In this document: positions 24,927-33,442 of the stretch, in pieces
Numbering within the stretch: the first letter of the stretch is position 1
Layout of the letters: each line of letters opens with the position of its first letter
NCBI GenBank assembly: GCA_033763975.1
Contig: JANRJM010000006.1
Span: 62,001-126,000 of the forward strand
Source of the DNA: Planctomycetota bacterium
Lineage (GTDB): Bacteria > Planctomycetota > Phycisphaerae > Phycisphaerales > UBA1924
DNA: 64,000 bases
Reading direction: 5' to 3'
The notes under the pieces: generated by a model
Database searches by the model: none
What the model was told of the DNA's origin: nothing
Seen by the model: the letters and a program-made list of their open reading frames with translations, nothing else
Position numbers and translations under genes: made by a program

Positions 24927-26321
24927 ATGACGCCGACGGCCGAACTGCTGCTGCCCGAGGTCGAGGAACTGATCCGCGAGGGTCAGTACGCCGACCTGCG
25001 CGACGCGCTCGCGGCGATCCATCCGGCGGACATCGCGGACATTCTGAGCGAACTCGAGATCGCGCCGGCGGCGGTGGCGTTCCGCTTCCTGCAGCGCGAC
25101 GACGCGGCGGCGGCGTTCGCGTATCTGGCTCCGGAGCGCCAGGAGTCGCTGATCCGCGAGCTGGGCACGGAGGGCGCGGCGCGGGTCATCGACGTGATGA
25201 ACCCCGACGACCGGGCGCGCCTCATCGACGAACTGCCCGAGGACATCGCCCAGCGGGTGATGGCGTCGCTCTCGCCCGACGAGCGCCGCGCGACGCAGGC
25301 GATCCTGGGCTACCCGGAGGGCACGGTCGGGCGCCTCATGACGCCCGACTACGTGCGGATCCGCCCCCAGTGGACGATCTCGCAGGCGCTCGATCACATC
25401 CGCCGGTACGGGAAGGACGCCGAGACGATCGCGTACGTGTACGTGATCGACAACGAGGGGCACCTGATCGACGACCTGCGCCTGCGGAGCCTGCTGCTGG
25501 CGGACCCCCAGGACACGGTCGAGAAGCACATGAACCGGAGCTTCGTGAAGCTCCGCGCGACCGACGACCAGGAAGAGGCCGTGCGGACGATGGCGCGGTA
25601 CGACCGGGTCGCGCTGCCCGTGATCGACTCGCGGGGCGTGCTCATCGGCATCGTGACCAGCGACGACGTGGCGGACGTCGCGCAGGCCGAGGCGACCGAG
25701 GACATCCAGCGGCTGGGCGGCGTGGCGGCGCTCGAACAGCCGTACATGGATGCCGGGCACGTCGAGATGTACAAGAAGCGGGGCGTGTGGCTGGCGGCGC
25801 TGTTCGTCGGGCAGACCGTCACGATTCTCGTGCTGGGCGGGTTTCAGGAGCGCCTCGCCCAGGCCGCGGTGCTCGTGCTGTTCATGCCGCTCGTCATGAG
25901 CTGCGGGGGCAACAGCGGGAGCCAGGCGGCCACCCTCGTGACACGCGCGCTGGCGCTGGGCGAGATCCGCCCGGCCGATTGGTGGCAGATCGTCCGCAAA
26001 GAGTTCGTCACGGCCCTCATGCTCGGCACGACCCTCGCCGCCATGGGCTGGCTCTGCGTGACGTTCTTCACGTTCACCGGGCAGGCGAAGGTGCACGCCG
26101 CCTCGCACGCCCAGCCCCTGGCGCGCTCGGTCGCGACGGCGATCTTCAGCGTGGTGATGTGGGGTACGACGCTGGGGTCGCTGCTGCCGCTGCTGCTGAA
26201 GCGGCTGAAGCTCGACCCCGCGACGGCGAGCAGCCCGATGGTCGCGACGCTGATGGACGCCAGCGGGACGCTGATCTACCTGGGCATCGCGGTGGCGATC
26301 CTCACCGGGACGGTGCTGTAA
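24927..26321 (+). CDS. mgtE: Magnesium transporter MgtE
   Basis: 464 aa, normal for MgtE. N-terminal helical domain (residues 1-130, 'LPEDIAQRVMASLSPDERRATQAILGY'), two CBS domains (about 135-260, 'VGRLMTPDYVRIRPQWTI', 'ALPVIDSRGVLIGIVTSDDV'), a plug helix, then five transmembrane helices containing the family signature 'MSCGGNSGSQAATLVTRALALGEI'. The CBS/N domains sense cytosolic Mg2+ and gate the pore. No Mg-responsive riboswitch is possible because the gene appears leaderless (TACCAT 7 nt before the ATG). It is convergent with the metal ATPase, 13 bp apart. Confidence 0.95.
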   Translation: MTPTAELLLPEVEELIREGQYADLRDALAAIHPADIADILSELEIAPAAVAFRFLQRDDAAAAFAYLAPERQESLIRELGTEGAARVIDVMNPDDRARLIDELPEDIAQRVMASLSPDERRATQAILGYPEGTVGRLMTPDYVRIRPQWTISQALDHIRRYGKDAETIAYVYVIDNEGHLIDDLRLRSLLLADPQDTVEKHMNRSFVKLRATDDQEEAVRTMARYDRVALPVIDSRGVLIGIVTSDDVADVAQAEATEDIQRLGGVAALEQPYMDAGHVEMYKKRGVWLAALFVGQTVTILVLGGFQERLAQAAVLVLFMPLVMSCGGNSGSQAATLVTRALALGEIRPADWWQIVRKEFVTALMLGTTLAAMGWLCVTFFTFTGQAKVHAASHAQPLARSVATAIFSVVMWGTTLGSLLPLLLKRLKLDPATASSPMVATLMDASGTLIYLGIAVAILTGTVL

Positions 26322-26334
26322 CGGCGCGGGTGGC

Positions 26335-28392
26335 TCAGGCCGGCTGCGCGGTCGAGAGCCCGCGCAGGCTGGCCTCGCGCCGACGAATGACCGCGCCCTC
26401 GCCGGGCTTCTCGGCCTCGGCGAACTCCTCGCCGAACCGGAAGAGGCGGAAGCTGTTGCCGATGACGAAGATGTCGCCCGCGAAGTGGTAGAGCGCCGCC
26501 AGCGGGAGCGCGAACCCGCCGACCTTCGTGAGCAGGCCCGTGGAGGCCAGCACGAGCCCGATGAGCGCGATGACCACCGACGCGATGATGTTCTGACCGG
26601 TGATCGCGCGCGTGCGCCGGGCCAGCTCGATCAGGAACGGCACGCGGGCGAGGTCGTCGTTCATGAGCGCGACGCCCGCCGAGTTCGCCGCGATGTCCGA
26701 ACCTTCCAGGCCCATCGCCACGCCCACGTCGGCCTCGGCCAGCGACGGGCCGTCGTTGATCCCGTCGCCCACCATCATCACCCGGTACCCGGCCGCCACC
26801 AGCCCCTTGATCTGCTCGTGCTTCTCCTCGGGCAGGCACTCGGCCTCGACGGCGTCGACGCCCACGGCCTGCCCGACGCGCTTCGCGACGATCAGGCGGT
26901 CGCCCGTGAAGATCGCGATGAACTTGACCTGCAGGTCGCGGAGCTTCTGCACGACGTTCTTGGTGCCCGGGCGGACGGTGTCCTCGAGCCCGACGGCGCC
27001 GAGATAACGGCCGTCGCGCATCACGTGCACGCCCGTCATGCCCTCGATCCGCTGCTCGACGTGCGCCACGTGCTCGCGGATGCCCGCGTTGAGCTCCATC
27101 AGCCACGACGCGCGCCCGACGCAGACCTCGCCCAGGCTGGTCTTGGCGCGCACGCCCCGGCCGTGGATCTCCTCGAAGTTCGTCGAGCCGTCGGGCTCGA
27201 TGCGGGCGGCCTTGCCGGTCGTCACGATCGACTGCGCGAGCGGGTGGTTCGACTGCTGCTCGCCCTGCACCGCCGCCGCGAGCAGTTCGGCGCCCTCCAC
27301 ACCCGGCGCGGGCGCCAGGCGCGTGACCTGGAACTTGCCGGTGGTGATGGTGCCGGTCTTGTCCATGACGACGGCGTTGACCGAGGCCGCGGCTTCGAGG
27401 GCGCGCGGGTTCTTGATCATGATGCCCAGGCGGGCCGCGGCGGCGAAGGCCGCCAGCATCGCGCTGGGGCTCGCCAGCAGGAGCGCGGAGGGGCACGCGA
27501 CCACCAGCACGGTGACGGCGGTGGTGCCCGCCGCCGCCCGCACCATCGGGTCGTCCGACTGGCTCTGCACATACCACGCGATGCCCGCGACCGAGAGCAC
27601 GACGGGCACGAAGAACTGCGCGACCTGCTCGATGAGCAACTGGCGCGGGGTGCGGCTGCGCTCCGCCTGCGCGATGAGCTGCGTCACCTTGCCGATGGTC
27701 GTGTCGCCCAGCACGCCCGTCACGGTCAGGTCGATCCCGCCCGTCAGGTTCGTCGTGCCCGCGTACACCGCGTCGCCCACCGTCACCTCGGCGGGGACGG
27801 CTTCGCCGGTCAGCGACGCCTGGTTGATCGTGGTTCGCCCCGTCGCGACACGCCCGTCGACCGGCAGGTTCTCGCCGGGGCGGACGCGGACGACATCGCC
27901 GACCTTCACCTGCGTGAGGGGCAGCGTCTGCTCCGTGCCGTTGCGGACGACGCGGGCCTCGTCGGGCGTCAGGCGGACGAGCTGCTCGATGGCGCGCTGC
28001 GCGCCGCTGGCCGAGCGGCGCACGAGCTGCCCGAACACCACCAGGATGAACGCCAGCCAGCCGGCGGTGGCGTACGAGCCGATGGCGAGCGCCCCGAGGA
28101 TGGCCAGGGCAGCCAGCGACGAGCTCGACACGCGCCCGGAGCGGACTTCCTTCCAGGCTTCGAGGAGCAACTGCCAGGAGACCAGCAGGGTGCCGATCAT
28201 GGCGGGCAGCTGCGCGATCATCGTGTTGATGCCGAAGATGTCGCAGATGGTGGTAGCGAGGATCAGGATCCCGCCGAGCAGGTAGAAGACGATCCAGCGT
28301 TCGATCGCGACCTCGTGGTGCGAGCAGCACACGGCGGCGTCGTCGTGCGCGTGATCGTGCGAGTGGTTGTGCGGGTGCGCGTGCGTGGCCAT
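26335..28392 (-). CDS. P1B-type heavy-metal-transporting ATPase with CPS motif
   Basis: 685 aa. The N-terminus is His-rich ('HAHPHNHSHDHAHDD', then CC and SHH) and likely binds metal in place of an HMA domain. Transmembrane core with the metal-site motif C300-P-S302 in 'VACPSALLLASPSAM' instead of CPC or SPC; actuator 'SLTGEAVP'; phosphorylated D344 in 'DKTGTITTGK'; 'GDGINDGPSLAEADVGVAMG' in the P domain. It exports or imports a divalent or soft metal; the specificity of CPS-type enzymes is not settled. The start is the ATG before the His tract; longer frames upstream lack coding character. Confidence 0.88.
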   Translation of the reverse strand: MATHAHPHNHSHDHAHDDAAVCCSHHEVAIERWIVFYLLGGILILATTICDIFGINTMIAQLPAMIGTLLVSWQLLLEAWKEVRSGRVSSSSLAALAILGALAIGSYATAGWLAFILVVFGQLVRRSASGAQRAIEQLVRLTPDEARVVRNGTEQTLPLTQVKVGDVVRVRPGENLPVDGRVATGRTTINQASLTGEAVPAEVTVGDAVYAGTTNLTGGIDLTVTGVLGDTTIGKVTQLIAQAERSRTPRQLLIEQVAQFFVPVVLSVAGIAWYVQSQSDDPMVRAAAGTTAVTVLVVACPSALLLASPSAMLAAFAAAARLGIMIKNPRALEAAASVNAVVMDKTGTITTGKFQVTRLAPAPGVEGAELLAAAVQGEQQSNHPLAQSIVTTGKAARIEPDGSTNFEEIHGRGVRAKTSLGEVCVGRASWLMELNAGIREHVAHVEQRIEGMTGVHVMRDGRYLGAVGLEDTVRPGTKNVVQKLRDLQVKFIAIFTGDRLIVAKRVGQAVGVDAVEAECLPEEKHEQIKGLVAAGYRVMMVGDGINDGPSLAEADVGVAMGLEGSDIAANSAGVALMNDDLARVPFLIELARRTRAITGQNIIASVVIALIGLVLASTGLLTKVGGFALPLAALYHFAGDIFVIGNSFRLFRFGEEFAEAEKPGEGAVIRRREASLRGLSTAQPA

Positions 28393-28576
28393 GCGTCGTG
28401 CATCTCCGAGGGGCTGGCGGCGCCCGCCGAGAACCGGGGGCGGAGGATCCGGGATGCCGGGGCGCGGTCGTCGCGCGTTCGCCCGGCGTGTGGCCTCTAC
28501 GATACGCCCAGGTCCGCCGCTCTGTTCGGCGGGCGCTCGCGCACCGGCGGGCGCAGGTTCTCCGAGCGGCTTCCTC

Positions 28577-29674
28577 ATGCCCAACAGCAGGCGAACGAAA
28601 AGCCCGCCCCCGCACGACCGCCCGACCGTGACCGTGCTCGGGCTGGGGCAGATGGGGCTGGTGTGCGCCGGCACGCTGGCCTCCCCCGAGGGCGGGCGGG
28701 GCGAGGGGCCGGGGCGGCTGGACCGTCCGGTCCGCGTGCGGCTGTGGGGACACTCGGGCGAAGAGGCCGGGCACATCGCGCAATCCCGGCGCTCACCCCG
28801 GCTCGAGGGCTTCGCGCTGCCCGACCGCGTCGAGATCGCGCTGCGCGACGCCGACGCGCTGCGAGACACCTCGCTCATCGTGTCGGCGATCCCCGTGCAG
28901 TTCAGCCGCGAGGTCTGGACGCGCCTCGCGCCGCTGGTCCCGCCGGGCGTGCCGGTGGTGTCGGTGGCGAAGGGGATCGAGACCTCCACGCTGCTGCGAC
29001 CGACGCAGGTCATCGCCGACGTGCTGCGCGCGGGCGGACGCGACACCCGCCCCCGGTCGTACGCGTGCCTCTCGGGGCCCACGATCGCGGCCGAACTGGC
29101 CCGGTGCCTGCCGGCGGCCATGGTCGCGGCGAGCGAGGACCCGGGCCTGGCGGGCGACACGCAGCGACTCTTCGGGTGCTCGTGGCTGCGCGTCTACACC
29201 CACAGCGATCTCGTCGGCGTCGAGCTCGCGGGGGCGGCGAAGAACGTCGTCGCCATCGCGGCGGGCGTGCTCGACGGGCTGCGCGCCGGCAACAACGCCA
29301 AGTCCGCCTTGCTCGCGCGCGGGCTCGCCGAGATCACGCGCCTGGGCGTCGCGCTGGGCGCCCAGCGCGAGACGTTCTTCGGCATCGCCGGGGTGGGCGA
29401 TCTCGCCACCAGTTGCTTCAGCCCGGAGGGGCGCAACCGCTCGTGCGGGGAAGCGCTGGGGCGGGGCGAGGCGCTGAGCGACTATCTGCGCCGCACGCCG
29501 TTCGTCGTCGAGGGCGTGCAGACCACGCGGGCGGTGCTGGCGCTGGCGCGCCTGCACGGGGTGGACGTGCCGATCATGCAGGCCGTCCACAGCGTGCTGT
29601 TCGAGGGCGTGGACCCGCTGGACGCGATCGGCGGGCTGATGGCCCGCGAGCCCAAGCCCGAGCGGGTGGGATAG
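28577..29674 (+). CDS. gpsA: NAD(P)H-dependent glycerol-3-phosphate dehydrogenase
   Basis: 365 aa. Rossmann motif 'VTVLGLGQMGLVCAGTLA', then 'SVAKGIETSTLLRPTQVIADVL', 'LSGPTIAAELARCLPAAM', 'GVELAGAAKNVVAIAAGVLDGLRAG' with the catalytic lysine, and 'GIAGVGDLATSCFSPEGRNRS'. It reduces dihydroxyacetone phosphate to sn-glycerol-3-phosphate for phospholipid synthesis in the cytoplasm. The first 17 residues are a basic extension. Between residues 37 and 55 an insertion rich in Gly ('SPEGGRGEGPGRLDRP') lengthens the first loop. The ATG at 28577 is the first plausible start; no clear ribosome-binding site is seen. Confidence 0.92.
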   Translation: MPNSRRTKSPPPHDRPTVTVLGLGQMGLVCAGTLASPEGGRGEGPGRLDRPVRVRLWGHSGEEAGHIAQSRRSPRLEGFALPDRVEIALRDADALRDTSLIVSAIPVQFSREVWTRLAPLVPPGVPVVSVAKGIETSTLLRPTQVIADVLRAGGRDTRPRSYACLSGPTIAAELARCLPAAMVAASEDPGLAGDTQRLFGCSWLRVYTHSDLVGVELAGAAKNVVAIAAGVLDGLRAGNNAKSALLARGLAEITRLGVALGAQRETFFGIAGVGDLATSCFSPEGRNRSCGEALGRGEALSDYLRRTPFVVEGVQTTRAVLALARLHGVDVPIMQAVHSVLFEGVDPLDAIGGLMAREPKPERVG

Positions 29675-29684
29675 CTCGGGGGCG

Positions 29685-29690
29685 TACGCT
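29685..29690 (+). promoter_or_regulatory. -10 box for leaderless nuclease-like mRNA
   Basis: TACGCT lies 7 nt before the ATG at 29698. Confidence 0.4.
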
Positions 29691-29697
29691 TGCGGCC

Positions 29698-30708
29698 ATG
29701 ACACGTGCTCTCCGGTTTGCGGCCGTCCTCGCGGTGATCGTGCTGTGCGCTCCTCGTGCCCGGGCGTGGGATGCGCACGGGCACCGGCTCATCACCCGCC
29801 TGGCGCTGGAGGGGATGCGCACGGTGCTGGGCGAGGCGATGCCCGGGTGGCTGGCGGACGCGAAGGCAACCGCGATGGTGGCCGACCAGTCGAACACGCC
29901 CGACCGCTGGCGGAGCGTGCGCGTGCCGCAGCTCAAGCACCTGAACGACCCCGACCACTACATGGACATCGAGCAGTTGGCGGAGTTCGGGCTGTCGCTC
30001 CGCACGATCCCGCCCCTGCGTCACGAGTACGTGCGGGTGATGAGCGTGGCGCGCGAGCAGCCGGGGTTCACGGGCAAGCCGGCCAACCCGCGTCTGGACC
30101 CCGCGCGGGTGCAGGAGTACCCCGGCTTCCTGCCGCACGCGACGCTCGAGAACTACGCGAAAGTGGTGTCGGCGTTCAAGGTCGTGCGGATTCTGGAGCG
30201 GCTGAACGACCCCGCGCGGGCGCACCAGCTCGAGATGGCGCGGGCGAGCGCGCTGTACAGCATGGGCGTGCTGTCGCACTACGTCGGCGACGCCGCCCAG
30301 CCGCTGCACACCACCGTGCACTACAACGGCTGGACGGGCCCGAACCCGAAGGGCTACACGACCGACAAGGGCATCCACTCGTACATCGACGGCGGGGTGA
30401 TCGCCCTGCACCGCATCTCGATCGACGACGTGCGCCCGCTCGCGAAGTTCGACCTCGACGCGGCGGACCCCTGGGAGACGATCCTCGCGCACCTCGAACG
30501 CTCGCACGCGCAGATGGAGCCCCTGTACGCGATGCACAAGGCGGGCGGGCTCGAGAAGGACGAGGGCAAGGCGTTCATCGAGGCGCGCCTGGCCGACGGA
30601 TCGCGCACGCTCGCGGCGTTCTACGCCCGTGCGTGGCGCGAGAGCGAGCCCAGCCGCAAGGACATCGACGACTTCGTGCGGTACGACGGGTTCCACAAGG
30701 GCGAGTGA
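29698..30708 (+). CDS. Secreted S1/P1 nuclease / zinc phospholipase C-like protein
   Basis: 336 aa. Signal peptide 1-23 (cleavage after ARA) would leave tryptophan W24 as the first mature residue, followed by D25-A-H27-G-H29, exactly the N-terminal zinc-binding arrangement of S1/P1 nucleases and zinc-dependent phospholipases C. Further ligands are in 'MGVLSHYVGDAAQPLHTTVHYNGW' and 'GIHSYIDGG'. The enzyme would act in the periplasm on single-stranded nucleic acid or phospholipid head groups; the two cannot be separated by sequence alone. It lies between gpsA and an MBL hydrolase, each with its own -10 box. Confidence 0.82.
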   Translation: MTRALRFAAVLAVIVLCAPRARAWDAHGHRLITRLALEGMRTVLGEAMPGWLADAKATAMVADQSNTPDRWRSVRVPQLKHLNDPDHYMDIEQLAEFGLSLRTIPPLRHEYVRVMSVAREQPGFTGKPANPRLDPARVQEYPGFLPHATLENYAKVVSAFKVVRILERLNDPARAHQLEMARASALYSMGVLSHYVGDAAQPLHTTVHYNGWTGPNPKGYTTDKGIHSYIDGGVIALHRISIDDVRPLAKFDLDAADPWETILAHLERSHAQMEPLYAMHKAGGLEKDEGKAFIEARLADGSRTLAAFYARAWRESEPSRKDIDDFVRYDGFHKGE

Positions 30709-30718
30709 GCGCGTCCGC

Positions 30719-30724
30719 TACGCT
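30719..30724 (+). promoter_or_regulatory. -10 box for leaderless MBL hydrolase mRNA
   Basis: TACGCT lies 6 nt before the GTG at 30731; it overlaps the gap after the nuclease gene. Confidence 0.4.
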
Positions 30725-30730
30725 TGCCCG

Positions 30731-31600
30731 GTGAGCCACGCGCGGGCGACCTTCACGTTCCTGGGCACCGGCACGTCGGCGGGCGTGCCGGCCATCGGCT
30801 GCGACTGCGCCGTCTGCACGAGCCCCGACCCGCGCGACGCGCGTCTGCGCACCGCCGCGGCCCTGCGCTTCACGGACGCCGCGGGCAAGCCCCGCACCGT
30901 GCTGCTCGACGCCGGGCCCGACCTGCGCCAGCAATCGCTGCGGGCGCGCCTCACGCGCTGCGACGCCGTGCTCTTTACGCACAACCACGTCGACCACACG
31001 TTCGGGCTCGACGAGGTCCGCCGGTTCAACGTCGTGCAGTCCGGACCCACCGAGGTCTGGGGCGAGGCGCACACGCTCGCGCACCTCCGCCGCGTGTACG
31101 CGCACATCTTCGAGCGCGAGCGCAACGTGAACGACAGCTTCGTCGCGTCGCTCATCGCGCGCGAGATCACGCCCCGCGAGGTGAACGAGGGCGTCTCGCT
31201 CGACGTCTTCGGCCTGCGCGTCACGCCCCTGCGCCTGCTGCACGGGCGGCTGCCCATCCTGGGCTACCGCGTGGACGCGCCGGGCGCGGGCGAGGCGACC
31301 GCCGGGAGCAGCGCGGCCGATGACCTGTTCCCGCTCGCGTACTGCACCGACGTCTCGGGCATCCCGCCGGAGACCTGGCCCCGGTTCCGGGGCGTCCGCA
31401 CGCTGGTGCTCGACGCGTTGCGGCATCGGCACCACCCGACGCACCTGACGATCGGCCAGGCCGTCAGCATCGCGCACGAGATCGGCGCTCCGCGCACCTA
31501 CTTCGTGCACATGGGGCACGAGGTCGGGCACGAGGCGACGCAGGGCCAACTGCCGGAGGGGATGTTCCTGGCGTACGACGGGCTGGAACTCACGGCCTAG
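30731..31600 (+). CDS. MBL-fold metallohydrolase, PhnP/lipoyl-like group
   Basis: 289 aa from a GTG. 'FTFLGTGTSAGVPAIGCDCAVCTS' has the paired cysteines found in PhnP-like phosphodiesterases, and the zinc motif is H-N-H-V-D-H in 'FTHNHVDHTFGLDEVRRFN'; 'LVLDALRHRHHPTHLTI' and 'FVHMGHEVGHEAT' supply further ligands. Such enzymes hydrolyse cyclic phosphodiesters (PhnP: cyclic ribose phosphate). No phosphonate genes are nearby. The stop shares a CTAG with the convergent PEP-CTERM-like gene. Confidence 0.85.
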   Translation: MSHARATFTFLGTGTSAGVPAIGCDCAVCTSPDPRDARLRTAAALRFTDAAGKPRTVLLDAGPDLRQQSLRARLTRCDAVLFTHNHVDHTFGLDEVRRFNVVQSGPTEVWGEAHTLAHLRRVYAHIFERERNVNDSFVASLIAREITPREVNEGVSLDVFGLRVTPLRLLHGRLPILGYRVDAPGAGEATAGSSAADDLFPLAYCTDVSGIPPETWPRFRGVRTLVLDALRHRHHPTHLTIGQAVSIAHEIGAPRTYFVHMGHEVGHEATQGQLPEGMFLAYDGLELTA

Positions 31601-32331
31601 CGACGGCGACGACGCGCGAGCAGGCACCCGGCGCCCAGAACCAGCATCGAGCGCGGCGCGGGGACGTACTCGACCTCCAACCGCGGCATGGGCATGAGCG
31701 GGTCGGGGATGTCGGTGTACGCGAACAGCAGTTCCGACGGGATCGTTCCGGGCATGCCGGGGTGGATGTCGGCGAGCTTGCCGGTCACGAGGAACTTGCC
31801 GTCCGGCGAGGCGTTGATCGCGGTGACCGCGGCGAGGCTGAGGTCGATGACGATGTCCGTGCCGCTCGCGTCGCCCGAGACCCCGACGAGCCCGTACGCG
31901 TCGCTCGAGCCCATGGTGCCGAACATCGCGGCGAGCATGGGCGGGGTGGCGGTGCCACCAAAGGCCTCGGCGTATGCGGTCCAGGGGAAGGCGGACCCGC
32001 TCACGCGGAACTCCTCGGTGGGGTCGGAACTGACGTACCCGGAGGGGAAGAACGGCGCGCCGGGGAGGTAGAGCTTGAGCTTGGCGCTCACGACCGGGCC
32101 GGGCACGGAGGAGACGTCGAAGATGAAGTAGTTCCGCCGCTCGACGGGGGACGAAGGGAACGAGTACCCGACGTAGTAGTTCATGAACCCGGGGGACGTG
32201 GTCCCGTCGGCGTAGATGCCGCCGGAGAAGGTGGAGGTCAGTTCGAGGGAGTCGGCCGTCGCGCGCGGCGCGCCCACGCCCAACGTTCCCACCGCCGCCA
32301 CGGCCGCCAGTTTCAACGCGTTCGTCCGCAT
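31597..32331 (-). CDS. Secreted protein with PEP-CTERM-like anchor
   Basis: 244 aa. Signal peptide 1-26, a beta-rich body ('FMNYYVGYSFPSSPVERRNYFIFDVSSV' type strands) and a C-terminal sorting tail: VPAP, hydrophobic 'SMLVLGAGCLLA', then RRRRR. This is the form the PEP-CTERM signal takes in many planctomycetes, where an exosortase removes the tail and links the protein to the surface. No exosortase gene is in the window. The body resembles planctomycete exopolysaccharide-associated proteins by composition only. GGGAG precedes the ATG. Confidence 0.75.
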   Translation of the reverse strand: MRTNALKLAAVAAVGTLGVGAPRATADSLELTSTFSGGIYADGTTSPGFMNYYVGYSFPSSPVERRNYFIFDVSSVPGPVVSAKLKLYLPGAPFFPSGYVSSDPTEEFRVSGSAFPWTAYAEAFGGTATPPMLAAMFGTMGSSDAYGLVGVSGDASGTDIVIDLSLAAVTAINASPDGKFLVTGKLADIHPGMPGTIPSELLFAYTDIPDPLMPMPRLEVEYVPAPRSMLVLGAGCLLARRRRR

Positions 32332-32555
32332 GGCTGTGTCTCCCTCTCTCGGCCCAGGATTTCCCGTTGCCGCACCAAGATCACCCCCAACCAGTACTGT
32401 CCGCAAGCGCGTACACGCTCGGTTGGTACGTACAGCGACCGGCGGGGTCCGGGAATCACGCCGCCGGGTTCGGAATTCGCGGCCCGTCGTGAGCGTCGGC
32501 CGGCTTTATCGGCAGCGCTGATCTCGCCGGGGCCGGGGCCTATCCTTGCCTCCCT

Positions 32556-33434
32556 ATGGGCAAAACCCGCGAGATCAAGAAGCGCATCAAGGCGGTCGGG
32601 AACATCCGGCGCATCACGAAGACGATGCAGATGATCGCCACGAGCAAGTTCGCCCGCGCCCAGCAGGCGGCGGTGGCGAGCAAGCCCTACACCGAGACGC
32701 TGTTCGACCTCGTGAACGAGCTCGCGAGCGGGCTGGGCGACGTGACGCACCCGCTGCTCGACAGCGGGCAGGGCGTGGCCCGACCCGGCCAGGACCTGAC
32801 GCTGGTGCTGACGAGCGAGCGCGGGCTGTGCGGGCCCTACAACGGCAGCGTGCTGCGCTCGGCGATGCAGTTCCTGCGGGCCAACCCGGGGGCCAAGAGC
32901 GGGCTGATCGAGGTGGTGGGCAAGAAGGGCATCGGGTTCTTCAAGTACGCGGGGATCAAGGTCTCCAAGCCCCACTCGTTCGGCGACAAGGTCTCGTACG
33001 ACGCGGTGCGGGCGCTCGCGGACGACTACACGGCGCGGTTCCTGGCGGGCGAGGTGTCGGCGGTGCGCGTGATCTACATGAAGTACATCAGCGCGGGCAA
33101 GCAGACCCCCACGACGATGCAGGTGCTGCCCTTCCGCCCGCCGCCGGCGAAGCAGAAGGACACCGGCGGGACGGTGCAGATCTTCGAGTTCAGCCCGGAC
33201 GCGGGCGCGCTGCTGAGCGAGCTGCTGCCGGCGGCGGTGAACGCGCTGCTGTTCCAGGCGTTCAACGACGCGGTGGTGAGCGAGCACGTGGCGCGGATGG
33301 TGGCGATGAAGTCGGCGACCGACAACGCGGGCAAGGCCGGCAAGCGCCTGACGCGTGTCTACAACCGCGCGCGCCAGGCGCAGATCACCACGGAACTCAC
33401 CGAGATCGTGTCGGGCGCCGCCGCCCTCGCGTAA
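32556..33434 (+). CDS. atpG: F-type ATP synthase gamma subunit, isolated gene
   Basis: 292 aa, standard length. N-terminal 'MGKTREIKKRIKAVGNIRRITKTMQMIATSKF' helix (shown in part) and C-terminal 'MKSATDNAGKAGKRLTRVYNRARQAQITTELTEIVSGAAAL' are the paired coiled-coil helices that form the central stalk; 'LVLTSERGLCGPYNGSVLR' is the conserved Rossmann-like start. It couples proton flow to rotation in F1. No atpA, atpD, atpC or Fo gene lies within the window on either side (24 and 31 kb respectively), so the usual atpAGDC order is broken. TATCCT lies 9 nt before the ATG. Confidence 0.95.
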   Translation: MGKTREIKKRIKAVGNIRRITKTMQMIATSKFARAQQAAVASKPYTETLFDLVNELASGLGDVTHPLLDSGQGVARPGQDLTLVLTSERGLCGPYNGSVLRSAMQFLRANPGAKSGLIEVVGKKGIGFFKYAGIKVSKPHSFGDKVSYDAVRALADDYTARFLAGEVSAVRVIYMKYISAGKQTPTTMQVLPFRPPPAKQKDTGGTVQIFEFSPDAGALLSELLPAAVNALLFQAFNDAVVSEHVARMVAMKSATDNAGKAGKRLTRVYNRARQAQITTELTEIVSGAAALA

Positions 33435-33442
33435 GCCCCGCC

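Noticed and set aside
26485-30708. Very long plus-strand frame spanning the metal ATPase, gpsA and nuclease
   Set aside because: Only its end (29698-30708) is a real gene; the rest lies antisense to the ATPase or out of frame with gpsA.
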